The notes: generated by a model not told the origin, from the letters alone. Numbered from the stretch's first letter, positions 49,001 through 62,400 are shown. The stretch: 64,000 nt of DNA from Eutrigla gurnardus (GCA_963514095.1 OY741285.1:11037116-11101115), one strand, 5' to 3'. Program-made: numbers and translations.

Positions 49001-52000
49001 TTTGCCCACAATCAAATGTAAGAGCAGCAGTAAAATGCCCAAATGTGGGGAGCATAAGCGTCCTCCATTCAGTACACCCTATTTGAATGTCAGCTAATTT
49101 ACATTAAAGCTTACATTGCAGGAATACCTGTATCTACACAATAAACTATGATAGTGTTGTGTTGAGAGTAACCCTGTCTCCATGTTATATCAGAGTTCCC
49201 ATCATCCTCGTGGGAAACAAGTCTGATCTGCGTTGTGGGAGCTCAATGGAAACTATTCTTCCCATCATGAACCAGTTCTCTGAGATTGAGACTTGTGTTG
49301 AGGTGAGGCTGAACTCTCGCAGACATATCCAGTCTGCTAATCACTGCAGCCTGTACACACCTGCTAACCTTAGCATTGAGATATACACTTGGTTGCTGGG
49401 CTTCACATACATATTTACACATGCACACTTTCTCTGACCTTAAGATTGCTTTTTCTCTTTCAAGTGTTCTGCAAAGAACTTGAAAAACATTTCAGAGCTG
49501 TTCTACTATGCACAGAAGGCCGTTCTTCACCCCACCGCCCCTCTTTATGACCCCGAAGACAAACAGGTCAGCCATTTTTGGAAATATGATGCCGACTGCG
49601 GAGTTGGTGTGTCTGTCTCTCCCAGTCCATGTATTTACATGTGCAAATGATTGCTAGAGTAATGATAAGATTTTTGTCCTCCAATATTTGTCCCCAGCTA
49701 AAACAACTGTGTGTGCGTGCCCTAAGCAGAATATTCTACATTTCCGACCAGGACAACGACCGTATACTCAGTGACGCTGAACTCAACTGCTTTCAGGTGC
49801 CAGTCAGAATGACTTAACAATAGGTTTTCTCTGTAGTTATATGAACCAAAGCTCATTGTTTGCTATATTAAAAAAAATCCATCCATCTTTATGTTCAGAA
49901 ATCATGTTTTGGGAATCCTCTGGCAACTCAAGCCTTAGAAGATGTGAAGACTGTAGTATGGAAGAACACCAGCGATGGGGTGCAGGACAATGGCCTGACC
50001 CTAAATGGTAACATCAGTCATGAATGACAATATGCAACTTAAAACGGTGTTGTCCCAAGGCCACACTCAACTAATGGCTAAGTATTGTCTCTATCTTTTT
50101 CAGGTTTCTTATTTCTTAATACATTATTTATCCAGAGGGGCCGACATGAAACCACATGGACTATCCTCAGGAAGTTTGGTTATGACGACAACCTTGAGCT
50201 GACTGATGATTACCTTTACCCTGAGTATGTGTCGGTGCAGTATTGTACTGTATAAATTTAGATGCAGATGTTTATACTGCTAACTATATTACAGCAGGCT
50301 ATATTGCCTCATAGACAACTGATAACTGTCCCTGTATTCTACATAGACATCTCTCACATTTGCCGTATTTCTCCTTTGTTTCCATTTGGCTTTTCCTTTG
50401 TTATGTTTATACGCACTAGTCAGGAATGTCCAGGTATCTAAATATCTAATTGTTGTTTTCCTGTTGTCAGACTACGAGTTCCTGTCGGCTGCACCACAGA
50501 GTTCAATCATTTAGGCCACCAGTTCCTCCAGCGGTTGTTTGACAAGTACGATGAAGTGAGTAGCAATCCGAGCTGTCTTTGTTCACAGTGTCCCAGTGGA
50601 CAATGAAGTGTGACGGTTAAACGTTGTGGGAAATGTTATTGAAGCAAATGTGAATATGTATTGATTATTTTAGGGGAAAGTATTTCAATTGATGTTGAGA
50701 TTAATAAAACATGCTGTCTCAGTTTTCTCCATGTTACATCCAATAATGGAGGGTATCCTTGTTTTGACGAAGTGGCCTGTGTTTCTCAGGACAAAGACTC
50801 TGCCCTGTCACCGACGGAGCTTAGGAATCTGTTTTGCGTATGTCCTTACATGCCATGGGGTGCAGAGGTCTACCTGACTGTCCCAACCACAGATGAGGGT
50901 TACATCTCTAACCACGGCTTCCTTTGTCAGTGGACGTAAGTGTCTCACTTGATTGTTTAGGCGTGATTGCAGGCACTAGGTTTACCCTCTAGCGCACCTA
51001 CAAGCAATTTACATTCTGTACAGTTCCAAAGTCACATGTATGTCACTCCCTTCACATGCAGGCTCTCTGCGTACTTTGACATCCACCGTTGCCTGGAGCA
51101 CCTAGGATACCTAGGCTACCCTATCCTCACTGAGCAGGACTCACAGATTGCTGCAATCACAGGTGTGTGTGAGTGTGTTTGTCTGTGCATGGGTGCGTGC
51201 GTGTGCAATTGGCTGTTAATTTTAGACCATCCCTACAGCATGTAGATGATATAGGTTGACACCATCTCCCTGAGGAACATGGAGGTTACTGGGACATACT
51301 GTACATCCTCTTTGAAAACTTAAATCCCAGTCTCATAGATGAGATAGGAGGATTACTAGTCTTAATCCTGTCCAGTAAAGCTTTATAGAGTTACATACTT
51401 GTATTTGTTCTTGAGACATGAAGGAATAGTTGGGAGTTTGTAAACTGCATGTCGACACGTAACACATGCATGGTTTGATGTATGGAGCATTCCCCACACA
51501 TGACGTGCATTTTGTCCTTGTGTTTCTTGTGAGCAACTAAAATAAAATAATAATGATAAGGGATTGATGATTGAGCTAGTATGAGGAGCTTCTACATGGG
51601 TGTATAAAGTAGTGTCTCTGTGTTTGTTAACTAGTGGCGTGCCCAGGCCGGTTTGTCAGGAAAGCTTGGGCAAGATTAGAAAGTGTGGTGTATGTCGCAC
51701 TGCTGTTAATCACACACATTCTGTCTCCGTCTCGGAGGTGAGCACCTTTAGGTGACCCTGCTGTAGATGTCAGAGAGGCCAGGAAGCCACAGAGATTAAC
51801 TCAGATCTTTCAACAAGGGTAGTAGTTACTGGTTGTAGCATGTGCTCAGTTACTGGCTTTCGTGGTGCTGAATCAACCTTTCATTAAGTAGTTTTGATGT
51901 TCATTTTTATTGTACATTTATTTTTAACCATGCTAGCGGTATTTCTCTAAAAAAAAAAGCTATGTAATTTGGCTGACAGTCCAACACGTTGGTCCTGAGT

Positions 52001-53838
52001 GAAACATCAAAACAACTGTTGGATGGATTGCTAAAGGGTTTTGTATAGACATTCAATCCTAAAATGTTGGTGTTGGTTCCTGATTTTTCATCTAGTACCA
52101 CAGCAACTGGGCCTGGCGAAGTGCAGTTTAGACTGATGAATAGTTGAGTCGAGTCTGACAGTATAGAATGATGACTGATAAGCTCCAGTTATCCTAAAAC
52201 GGTTACTATACTAACCTGTTGCAGTACGTTCGGACAAACTTTACAGCTTTGGTCCCACTAATCTACTGATTTAAGATTTTGTTTCTGAGTTATTTTTTAA
52301 TCTTTTAAATTTTTTTGTTTTAGAGTCAAATTTTATTTGATGCCCTACATGTCTTTTTTCCTCTGACGTGCTTGTTTATATGTGCAGTAACGCAGGAGAA
52401 AGAGGCGGACCTGGAGAAACGCCAGACGCAGAGGTCAGTCTTTCTCTGCAAGGTGATCGGGCCACGGGGGACGGGCAAGACGGCCTTTCTCCAGGCTTTT
52501 GTGGGCCGTAACGTTGTGGTATGGCATCTACTAGTCTGGAGCTGAAATTTTGCAGAATTAAAACATGATAAACTTCTTCTCTAACTTTCAATAATAAGTA
52601 GTGACTGTTTCTGTTTTTTTTTTTTTTTTATTTCTATATATATCTCTTGCCTTCTACATAATAAGGGAAATTCCAGCAGTGCCTTCTCCTCCTATGCCAT
52701 AAACACTGTCCAAGTCAGCAACCAGCAGAAGTACCTTATCGTAAGTAGCTCCCATCCTGATCTTAATGTTGACCCTTAACCTCTGACCCTGACTAAAGCC
52801 TGAGCACCACACTCTTCTCCTCCCTGTGCAGCTCAATGAGGTGGATGTGGAGGCGGAGTTCCTGAAGGCATCAGACGCCTCCTGTGATGTTGCTTGTCTC
52901 ATGTATGACACCAGTGACCCACATTCCTTTGACTACTGTGCCAGTATATACAAGGTCAGTGACGGCAAAGGTTAGAAGAGCATTTGATTAGATCATTTAT
53001 CATTATTTAGTATAGTCTGTGACCTTCACATAGGATGCAGAGTTTGTGCTGGTTTTGCATACAGTCAGCATGGTCAGTAGCATCATCCTAACATACAGCA
53101 AGTGAGCGAAATCTAGCAAATGGAGTGCAGAAACATGCCCTGACGTCTCCATTAATATATAAACAAACATTTATCCTTTCAAACTATGACAGATCCTTGT
53201 ACAAGTCAGGAGAAAAGTGATTTAGACCTTTCTTGTTTGTTTACATTTAGTAGTACATCTCTGAACTAAAGTTTTCGCTCTTTATCCCCTTTTCTTATTT
53301 AGCAACACTACATGGAGAGCAACGTCCCATGTGTGCTTGTCGCCTCCAAGGTGGACCTTCCTGACGTCAAGCAGTTCCACGGGATGACTCCCGCAGAGTT
53401 CTGTTATAAACACCAACTGCCTCCACCGCTGCCCTTCTCCAGCCTGTTCCTCGACTCCACCAGCAAGAACATCTACAACAGGCTTGCCTGGGCAGCAGTA
53501 TACCCGTATGTTCTGATCAAACAAACTGCTGCTCCTGAGTATAATCAGACATCTTTGGAAACCTGGAAAAATAGAACAAAGTTACAGGACAATATTGTTC
53601 GTATCATAAAACAGTGATAGGTAGAGATGTAGGCAACAAGACATTAGTTTTGCTTATGGCATTAGTTGTGTGTTGCTTTGTGTGATCAACCCTTAATGAT
53701 GTTTTCCCTCTGATCTCCAGACACCTGAATGGTTCTGACATGAGCAACACGTCGTTCTGGCTGAGAGTGGCGTTGGGCTCGGCCGTGGTGGCAGTTCTGG
53801 GCTTTGCCATCTACAGAGCCGTGGCTAGACTGAAATGA
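46099..53838 (+). CDS. rhot2: RHOT2 (Miro2), mitochondrial Rho GTPase (19 coding exons, 616 aa)
   Basis: This mitochondrial outer-membrane GTPase links mitochondria to TRAK/kinesin motors and senses calcium. Exons: 46099-46135, 46902-46960, 47817-47898, 48087-48130, 48660-48713, 48830-48882, 49194-49302, 49465-49566, 49698-49796, 49899-50007, 50104-50224, 50471-50555, 50790-50935, 51062-51162, 52388-52518, 52666-52740, 52832-52954, 53303-53505, 53721-53838; all junctions keep phase. The N-terminal GTPase has P-loop GEPKVGKT at 11-18, NKSD, and ECSAKN. EF-hand loops are DQDNDRILSDAE (197-208) and DEDKDSALSPTE (317-328), both with the 1, 3, 5 and 12 ligands. The C-terminal GTPase has P-loop GPRGTGKT (425-432). 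A tail anchor (590-616) has a hydrophobic core VALGSAVVAVLGFAIY and basic end. Length matches human RHOT2 (618 aa). Position next to wdr90, as in human, and WIPLVNGD identify RHOT2 rather than RHOT1. Confidence 0.96.
51955..52115. repeat. Degenerate fish repeat with TTGGATGGAT core in rhot2 intron 14
   Basis: The segment includes CTGAGTGAAACATCAAAACA, CTGTTGGATGGATTGC and TGTATAGACATTCAATCC, a pattern common in teleost genomes. It is related to the copy near 41295. It lies in the 1225-bp intron between exons 14 and 15. Confidence 0.6.
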
Positions 53839-56340
53839 TCCGCAACCAGCTGAGTTTATTCTTTTTTTTCAGCCTGGTGCTCCATCAATCCATCCATCAA
53901 GACCAAATCACAGACACCAGATTGAGAGCCACCGCGTCATTTTACTCTTCATCCCAAAGCTCCCAGGAGAGACTCTTCATATTTCTGCCCTCCTTCGCTT
54001 CGTCCTGCCCTCCAAGTCCAATGATCGGAACGGTCCAAGGGCAATTGGAAGCTAGTGATCATATTATTCCCCACGCTGCTGTGCCCAGCTTTTTCTGCCT
54101 TACATTGTCCAACCAGGTTAAGTAGGAGTTAGCCTGTCAGCGCTCGTTGCATTGATAAACAAAGAAGTGTTCGCATCCAAACAGGTGCTTTATCAAAGGG
54201 GAGGAAATGTAGGAATCTATATTCAATCCTGTCAAGTGTTAATGGTGGGATTGGATAGTTTTTATACACATGCAGTGTTTCCTATACATAATTTTAAAAA
54301 ATGCCAAATTGACTAGACTGAAGAACCAAAGGGACATGGAGCATGTTGAACAGAGCCAACATTCTGATTGGCTGCTGGTGGATCTCTTCCTGGATGAATG
54401 AACTACTCTTCATTCTGACCACCACAGATGCTAGAAGTTCTTATCTGATTTGCCAAATAACTCCAGCAGCAATGAGTAGTCATAGCATGTTATTTGCCCC
54501 TCAGGCATATTGTTTTGCCTGAGAATGAAATTAAACATTTTAATATTTTAGCAGCAAGGCCTGCCTCCACTGATCTGCTGTGGTAGGGAGAGATGTGCAT
54601 GAAGATTAATGGTGGTTTGCAAGAAGTCAGAAAATATTTTCTCCGGTAAACCTTTAAAAACAAACTTGTCAAATCAATCTCTGCTTCCGCACCTCCTTCT
54701 TAACATTGAAATTGAATTTATTGATTTTGATTGAGGCTGAAATAGGTTGATCTGTGATTTTTCTTTTTTCTTTTTAAACACCTGACACTGCATACACTTT
54801 GACCTTGTTACAAAATCTGCCATTGCATTTTTTTTCTCCAACATGAGTCATTCATGTTCTGTATGTTTTGTTGCTGGGGACCTTTTTTCTGTGACTTTTA
54901 AAATATGGCTGTTTTTCTTACTGAAATTGAACTGATTTAGATGCTTAATAAAATACCAGACCAGACTGGGTGGGGACGTTTTGCCCCAAAGACTTTATGG
55001 GTGTCAGGGTGAAAGATGAATGTGGTGCTTTATGATAATATGTCTTGACAGTTGGGGCTTTTTCCCAATATTCACCTTGGTTGATTTATAACATTTTATT
55101 TTTAAATAGCTGATACATCCTGACTGAATATTGTTTTGTTTCTTATTTTCAGCATTTATACAAGTAAAAGCTATGGTACATAGTGTCTGTGACTCAAATG
55201 AGGTATTAATGTTAACTGTTAACAGATCAGTTTTGTTCAAAACCCTGTTGTATTAATGTTTCCGATACCATGTCATCTTAATCACAAAACGACTGTTGCA
55301 TCAGTGATGTGTTGAAAAGTATCCACCTGTGCTGTCACAAGTCATGTCTAAATTCATGCTGAAACACCAATTACTACCCAAGTCAACAGCATGCCTTTGT
55401 GAGTCTGGATGCTCTGCTTTGATCATTCAGCCTGAAGCTGTTTGACAAGGTTAGTGAGGTTATCTTACACCTGTTTTGAAAGATTATAATGAATAGTAGT
55501 GTATAGAGGGGTAATTGGTGCTTGTAATCTTCACTTTCATCAGTTTGACTCCAGTCGTCTGCTGCTGGCGTCTCGGTGCCAACTGCAGAGAAGAGGAGGC
55601 GCCTGGAAGATACCACGAGGTGGCAGTATTGAGCGCATGTCAGGTGAGAGGCAGGGTGGTAAGCACTGGGTGTGTCTGCAAAAAACCACCGCCTCTCTGC
55701 TCTGCACCCGCTCTAAGGGGAGGATGTAGGGATTTTGAGAGTAGGTTAGTGTGAAAAACAAGTAACTACCCTTAAGGAAGCTTTGTGTTTTATGTTCGGG
55801 CAGTTTTTTTCCTACATAGATGTTTTACAATTTAATATTTTCCTCGCAATTTTATCTTGGCTGTGTTTACAACCGCCCTATTCCTTTAAGGGACTTATTT
55901 TCTGTGCGTTTTTATTTCACAAGAGTATTTATGCCACAGGATTTTGCATTGTGTCCTACAAAGCCCTTGCCTGCGCTCATGACTACTTGACAGAGTGTTT
56001 GGGTTCTTTTCATTTATATATATTTAATAATCATACACGGACTGCAGTCGTCCTAAGTGTCACTATTTTTGCGTTGCATGTCGACCCATTTGTCCCCCTC
56101 TCATGGGTGGGCTTTGTCTGCAACACCTTGGTGCGGACTAAATTTGTGAACGTGTCAAAAATCATATATTATTTATAATTTATTTATGTATATATGGAGA
56201 TGTCATTTCACTATGTATTAGATTTCGTTCATTGTATTAATCTGTGATATGCACAGAAATGCCTCCTTCCACTTCACCAAGCGTAATACGCACGCGTAAA
56301 ATGCGCGCAATGAGTTTCCCCCAACACATTTTGTAGAAGA
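53839..56340. other. rhot2 3' UTR and intergenic gap to h1-0
   Basis: The rhot2 3' UTR probably ends near the AATAAA at 54947-54952, about 1.1 kb after the stop. From there to about 56340 I see no gene. Frames of 70-130 codons around 55500-56180 lack family resemblance. The two genes are arranged tail to tail. Confidence 0.6.
54947..54952 (+). promoter_or_regulatory. Probable rhot2 polyadenylation signal
   Basis: AATAAA lies 1109 bp after the rhot2 stop codon, in a GCTTAATAAAATACC context. I did not see an earlier canonical hexamer in this UTR. Confidence 0.6.
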
Positions 56341-56349
56341 TGACAAAGG

Positions 56350-56355
56350 TTTATT
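56350..56355 (-). promoter_or_regulatory. Probable h1-0 polyadenylation signal
   Basis: TTTATT on the + strand is AATAAA on the - strand, about 510 bp after the h1-0 stop. A polyadenylated 3' end fits the replication-independent H1.0. I did not see a replication-type histone 3' stem-loop directly after the stop codon. Confidence 0.6.
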
Positions 56356-56862
56356 GAATTGCATTATAAACAGTCTTTAAAAGTGACTGAACACAGTGGG
56401 ATGTTTATGTAATAAGAGTCGTCTGAACACGAAACCTACAGAATGGAGTTTGGATGACAACTGGAGCCTTTAGGGGAAATCTTGCTGACCTCCGCTGCTC
56501 TGCACATTGTACAGGCTCCACAATGCTCACCATTGTCACATGTGTGTTTTCAGTACGACCCCGTGCACTAACAATAGCTTCATACGTTCACCTTTATGTA
56601 CATATTTTTTTCCTTTTCAGTAAGACCCTAGTCTAGTCTTAACGGACCCAAGGATCGGACAGTAAAGTAACAATATTATTAACGCCAAATAAAAATGCTC
56701 ACAATTATTTCTACAGCATCTCAAAGCTATGTTGCAATGGAGAGATAACTACTGGTAAAAACAGCAGAAGTTTGCATGAGACCTTACAAAAATAATACAT
56801 ATACGAAAACATTTCCTTAAGTATTTACAGTGACTTTTTTTTTCTCTGATATTGTCCTTTTT

Positions 56863-57453
56863 TTACTTCTTTTTCGCTGTTTTTGCTGCCTTTTTGGGCG
56901 TCTTCGCCTTGGGCTTGGCTGCCCTCCTCGCTGGTTTTGCCTTGGACTTGACCACCTTGGTTGCTTTCTTGGGTGCTGCCTTTTTGGCTTTCACCGGCGT
57001 CGCCTTCTTCACGACCTTTTTCACTTTCTTCACAGCTGCCTTCTTGGGTTTCTCCGGCGTCTTGGCCACCTTCTTGGGCTTAGCCGCCTTCTTGGGCTTG
57101 GAAGGCTTCACGACCTTCTTCGACTTGACAGGCGCCGGCGCCTTGACGGACTTTTTGACGTCCTCAGGTTTGGCCAACCTGAAGGACCCGGAGGCGCCCA
57201 TGCCTTTGGTGTGGCGCAGGACGCCGCCGTCCACCAGCCTCCTCAGGGACAGTTTGGTCTGCGTGTCGGCGTTCTCGCCCACTTTGTAGTTCTTCTTCAC
57301 GTACTTCTGGATGGACTGCCGGGACGCTCCGCTGCGGCTGCCCTCGTGAGCGATGGCCGCTTTGATCATCTCCGAGTACTTGGGATGAGAAGCAGGTTTC
57401 TTGGGCTTGGCTGCCTTTTTGGCTTTGGCCGGAGCTGCCGACGTCTCTGCCAT
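56863..57453 (-). CDS. h1-0: Histone H1.0 (intronless, 196 aa)
   Basis: This replication-independent linker histone binds nucleosomal DNA at entry and exit and accumulates in differentiated, non-dividing cells. A single uninterrupted frame starts at an ATG in a strong context (GTCACCATGG), although the frame stays open further upstream. The short lysine/alanine-rich N-terminus is followed by the winged-helix globular domain at about residues 23-97 (HPKYSEMIKAAIAHEGSRSG to GASGSFRLAK). It contains SRQSIQKYVKKNYKVGENAD, the H1.0/H5-type signature rather than that of somatic replication-dependent H1. The tail of about 100 residues is Lys/Ala/Pro-rich with TPEK and TPKK phosphorylation-type motifs. 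Length agrees with human H1.0 (194 aa). The single-exon structure is normal for this gene and not evidence of retroposition. Confidence 0.96.
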   Translation of the reverse strand: MAETSAAPAKAKKAAKPKKPASHPKYSEMIKAAIAHEGSRSGASRQSIQKYVKKNYKVGENADTQTKLSLRRLVDGGVLRHTKGMGASGSFRLAKPEDVKKSVKAPAPVKSKKVVKPSKPKKAAKPKKVAKTPEKPKKAAVKKVKKVVKKATPVKAKKAAPKKATKVVKSKAKPARRAAKPKAKTPKKAAKTAKKK

Positions 57454-57830
57454 GGTGACTTTTTCTTTGGAGTTAGTAAACAAACTAACTATTAAAAAAA
57501 AATTATTAAAAAAAAAAAAAAAAAAAAGTCCAATGCTGTGTAATTTCACGCGACTCAAGCTGGCAGAGCGGAGCGTCGGAAACAGCGAAATATATGAACG
57601 GCGGAAGAAAAAATAAACGTGCGACAATGTCACACTGAACTGTTGATGGGAGGAAAGAAAAGAGATGATAGTTGTCCACACAAAGTGACGCGTCGGTACA
57701 CCGGATCACTTAAGTGTCTTATTCCACGGGCGCCTCGGTGAGCCTATGAAGCCTATCTGCGGACGTGATTGAGAACACCAACTGCCAGCAGCTGATCTAG
57801 CGGACTCCATGGAACTGGCGCCGTCCCGTT

Positions 57831-57837
57831 TGTGTTT
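57831..57837 (-). promoter_or_regulatory. Possible H1 box upstream of h1-0
   Basis: TGTGTTT on the + strand reads AAACACA on the - strand, the H1-box element of linker-histone promoters. It is 378 bp upstream of the ATG, which requires a 5' UTR of roughly 250-300 nt. The motif is only seven bases, so it could be chance. Confidence 0.35.
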
Positions 57838-59261
57838 CTTCATCCTCCAACTCTCGTCAAATATAGAAGCTACGGCGGAGAACTGACCCACAAAACATTA
57901 TGGGCTAATAGCAGATACATTGGGCTTCACGGGGACACACTTTCCCGTCTTCACCCGCGCCGGCGAACAACTTTTATTCCGGGAAAACCGGCTGGAAGTA
58001 ACGCGGGCTGTGAACAATTTTGCACAATTCGCGTTAAATTGACCCAAACGGACGGAACCTGGCGCCGAATCATCCGATGCATATCGATATTGTATCTATG
58101 CTCGAACGGATGCACGCGCTTCAGTTGGATTGCGTTTCCGTTTTTGCTTTTAATACATCGATACGTTTTCCCAACTAACACACTCCGGCCATTGAGTTTG
58201 AATGACGTGGTCGAGATTATTTGTTGTTAAACCTGCTATAAATGAAATGTCACGATATCCAAGTGACAGGTGACACTCGGGGTGACGATATGGGTTCACG
58301 TGGGTCTGAATGTGGGGGACAGGGTCGCTGCGTTCGCTGTTTTTTGGACAGAATTGCTTATAGCTGTCACTATGGCAGTCGCCACTCGAGCTCCATTGTC
58401 AGGAAAGTTGCCAACACCTCCAAAGATCAGGGGGCTCTGATCCCCGCTCGTAAAATTGATCAGCACGCTTCGGATAGGGGTGCAGGTGGCTGCCGTGTGA
58501 CCAGGTGTGGGTCCAGCTGTGAGGAGGGGGAGGGGGGCCGCAGCCGAAACCAAAGTCCTTCAATACAGGGCGCAGTGATGCGTTTCTTTTGTTCAAGGAA
58601 CTGGCGCATCAGACCTCAATCAATAACACGCTTGACATTTGGCTTTCCACGTTTTTACGAACCTTTGTGGCCCTCATCCTGAACAACAGAGACCTCCCAA
58701 ATAGCAAACTTTATTATAATTTCTCCTGTATTGTTTCTGATTTTAATATCAGGTCTGATGTCCCTCCCTGCAACGCCATTTTGATTCCTAAAGTCACAGC
58801 CACTGGAGTAGTGCATTCCCCCCGACTTTTGTAGCATGGTTATCTGAGTTATTGGACGCTATTTTTTGGGGATAATAACCACGTTATTGACTCATCCGCA
58901 TCATAATTGCGCAAAGCGGCACCAGGCTGTTTGCCGGAGAGATGGTCCTCTCCTGTGTGGACTGTTGGGATACTGCTGAAGCACTTAATTCTTCACTTTT
59001 GTTCAAATAAACATTGCGTCCAATCCCCCTTATTAGTGGGCATAGTGTTATAGGCGACCTGTGTATGTTGTATATGTAGGTGTGTGTGTGTGTAGTCTAA
59101 ATGAAGTTGGATTGAGTGTCTCTGCCCATCTGACTCCACCTGTGTCCTCACAGTGACTTGATGACTGAGTGTTTTGTTGTTGGGTTTTTTTTGTGCGCAT
59201 GTATTAAAGGGGAGGTGGATGAGTTGGTGGGTTTCCTGAGGATCGAATGGGTGAAAACGAG

Positions 59262-59402
59262 GAGAGAGAGAGAGAGAGAGGGAGGGAGGAGTGCGTGAAT
59301 GAGTGATTTTTTTTCTCTCCATGTGGCATGGGGAGGGATTAGATGAGAGGGTGAGTTGTAGCCTACTACAAGTGCATAAAGAGGGGAGGGGGGGTGGGGG
59401 GG
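59262..59402. repeat. Purine-rich tract: (GA)n plus G-run cluster
   Basis: A GA dinucleotide run (about 59262-59281) continues into GGGAGGAG-type DNA. At about 59382-59402 there is a cluster of G-runs (GGGG-A-GGGGGGG-T-GGGGGGG) that could fold as a G-quadruplex. Confidence 0.85.
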
Positions 59403-62400
59403 ATGAGTGGATGAGGGTGAAGGAATGAATGAGTGAATAAAAAAAGATTGTGCGGCGCAAGTAAAGGAGGGAGGAGCAACGCGTCGGGCTGTAAATGCAC
59501 ACTAATGTCTCTGTGATAATATGGAGAATATGCCTATTGTTTGCCACGCGGGCTGCGCGTCGCAGGAATAGCTTGCGCCTTGTTCTTGGCATGTCCGTTG
59601 TTTTTGTCAGCGGTTGCCCGGAGCGATGATGCGTTATTGTCTTTGGGCGCTCGTGCCCCGTTTAGGAAGCGTCGCTGAAAAGCAGCAGCCAAACACACAC
59701 AGACTTCCCTCCCGTTAGAGCACACTCCCTTTGTCCGTCCGCCGAACTGACTGGACCTCCTCAACGCACTGTTTCAAAGTCATTATCAGCGCAACTGGGA
59801 TGTGATTTCATGATCAGTGCGTTGACTTAGGATGCTTACAGTCTCCTTGTCTTACAGGCGACTGCTTATTGGACATAATTGATAGAGATCCAGGGATCCT
59901 GTTACTTTATTTGATTAACTTGTTGTTATTGTTTGTTTTTTTGGCTATTCACTTCTGCTGTCAACACACTGAAATCTAGCTTCCCAGTTGTCTCTTTGGT
60001 CTGGAAATATATATTCAGCTTACATAATGCTGAACCCAGTGCTGGTTTCTTTGACAGAAGTTGGACAGAGTCCAGCGAGAGGTATATTACATGTATTTAC
60101 AGCGGGCTGGTGTTGCACCTCTAAATTTATCTGATGCCATTTTGTAATTTTAGCTGCCCCAAAACCTTCTCAAGTCTTGTCCTGCCTCTGGCCCAAAGCA
60201 TTCTGGGTAACGCCCCCCACCATTTCACTACTAAATGTCCCAGTGTCCTCCATATTCTGACTATAGCTGATCAAAAGGTCATGACTATTGTGCTCCGTTA
60301 AAAGCATGCAGAGTAAAAGACTGTGTTGTCCTATAATCTGACTTTGGAAGTCCGAAATGGTGGAATTAGATCAGATCTTCTCTGTTTCTTCACACATTAT
60401 AAACACTTACTAGTGTGTTTGCTCATTAGATTTGTTGTCGTGTGCATATAACTCCTACACACACATTTGTATATAGTAGAGTTCTCATAATCACTCGTCC
60501 AGTCATTAGAAAGGCCTTTGACTACAATAACACATCTTTAGGCCCAAGTCTGGGATTGTGAGCAATATTGTCGTTCCATTGTCGATTTTGCAATGTAATA
60601 AAAAATCTACTTTGCTGCGCTGATGTTTTAAATACAGGTTTCAATTACATTCAATTATTAAAAAAACATAATTACTATCCGCTCTCATACAAAATCACTG
60701 TATGAAGGAGGAGACCCTCCAGTTTGGGTGATTTATGTAAAGCTACATCAGTGTTGGGGAGTAGATAGTTCCAGGTAATGGGGTTCCTAATTACTTTACT
60801 AAATAGTTGTAATTGTAAAAAGTTACAGAGAAAGATATGTAAATAAATTACAGTTAGTCAAATTGTTGGTAATAACAAAGGTGTTGCATCTGGATATATT
60901 ATTTTTGGTTTTATGTTGAATATATAAATAATTCTATTGCTCTGTTAATCGTAATTTTTCATGGCCCAGTTCACAACATTTGTTAGAAATGTAATCAAAA
61001 AGTAATCAAATGGGTTAAGAAACATTACTTTAAAATAATTCAAATAGTTACATTATTTATGTCATTTTAACAGGGTAACTATCTGACACCTATTGCATTT
61101 CTATTACAAAGTAGCCTTCCCAACATTGAGCAACGTATTATCAAAGAACATTCTGAAAAAGAAATAAAATGAAATAAAATTCAGCTGTTGATCGAAGTTA
61201 GAGTCTCATGTTAATTTTCTCCAACATTATTTCCACGTATATGATCTTTAATCATTTGCATGTAACAGGGTGTAATGCTGGTTCCACTCTAGCAAAATGC
61301 TTTGACTAAAACGAAACAATACAGAAAAAAATGTAGTCTATCAGCACAAGTAGATGGACAGAAATATAGGAGAATAGTTTGTTTTCATCTCTGGCCAGTT
61401 ACACTGGGACACTTGTACTAACATGTAATCAGTATATTCCTGTGGACAGCTTTAAAGTGCCAGTTGTGCCCATGAGCTTAACATAATTTAGCTCAGCTGC
61501 CCATCACACGATTAGAGCTGCTCCTATCATGTTGAGACAACAGAAAGTGGTTGTAATACACTTGTCCTTGTGCCAGCTGCGGTGCGAGTGTGATCTAAAG
61601 CGGTAGTGTTTGTGCGTGTTGGGATTTTGACAGTTGTGACAACACTTGGACGTGTGAGCAGGTGTCATGGGCCAAGTGCCGTGCTGACTGCTGCACAACC
61701 GAGCCAATAGAGGCCCTTCAGTTTGGCCCCACAACAAGGAGCTCTGTGTGAGTGTCTTACCACTTCTGCTCCGCCCCGCCCCCATCTCATTATGCAGAGC
61801 AGGTAACTATTTCTACGATGTCAGCTGTCTAACCGCCTCTCACATGACGGGCTTGCCTTTAGAGCACCTGTGGGCTGTCAGTCAAACCGGCAGAGATGAA
61901 TCTAACAGCTATTGTGTGTCATTGTCTCTCGTGCTGCACGATGACGTAGCGTTTTTGTCAAACCGGTTAAAAGGTTGTTTTTAAATAGAGGCGCTCCATT
62001 GAAAGATAACCAATCACTCAGTCATAACATTCACACGACTAATGAAACTAAAATGCACCAGTTGCTGCTTTCCTTCCAACTTGTTACACACCTGACATGT
62101 TGACCACAAGCTGTCACATCTGAATTGACACGACAACGCCACGACACTTGTAATGATACATTACAAGAATGCTACATTTAGCCCTAATCCTGACTTTAAG
62201 CCTTGCCCCTTTAATACTTGGAGACTTAGGGAGAGTACACAAGTAACACAAGCTGCTGCAACAGGCTGCCATTAAACCACAGCCATGGATTTTCTGTTTG
62301 GAATTCACTATTATTGTGATATGTATTCATTTTTAAAAAGCTTTAAACTATATATAAAAAATGGAAAAACAGGCTTTTCCTTTGTGTTTCTAATTTGTGT

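Noticed and set aside
56830..57495. 221-codon + strand frame opposite h1-0, rich in Leu, Gly and Arg
   Set aside because: It is the antisense shadow of the lysine/alanine-rich histone tail.
57454..57681. 76-codon upstream in-frame extension of h1-0
   Set aside because: The extension includes a poly-Phe run from a homopolymer and lacks histone character. The ATG at 57453 has the strong initiation context and gives the normal H1.0 length.
58242..58682. 146-codon frame in CpG-rich DNA right of h1-0
   Set aside because: Composition is explained by GC content, overlapping antisense frames are equally long, and no domain is recognised.
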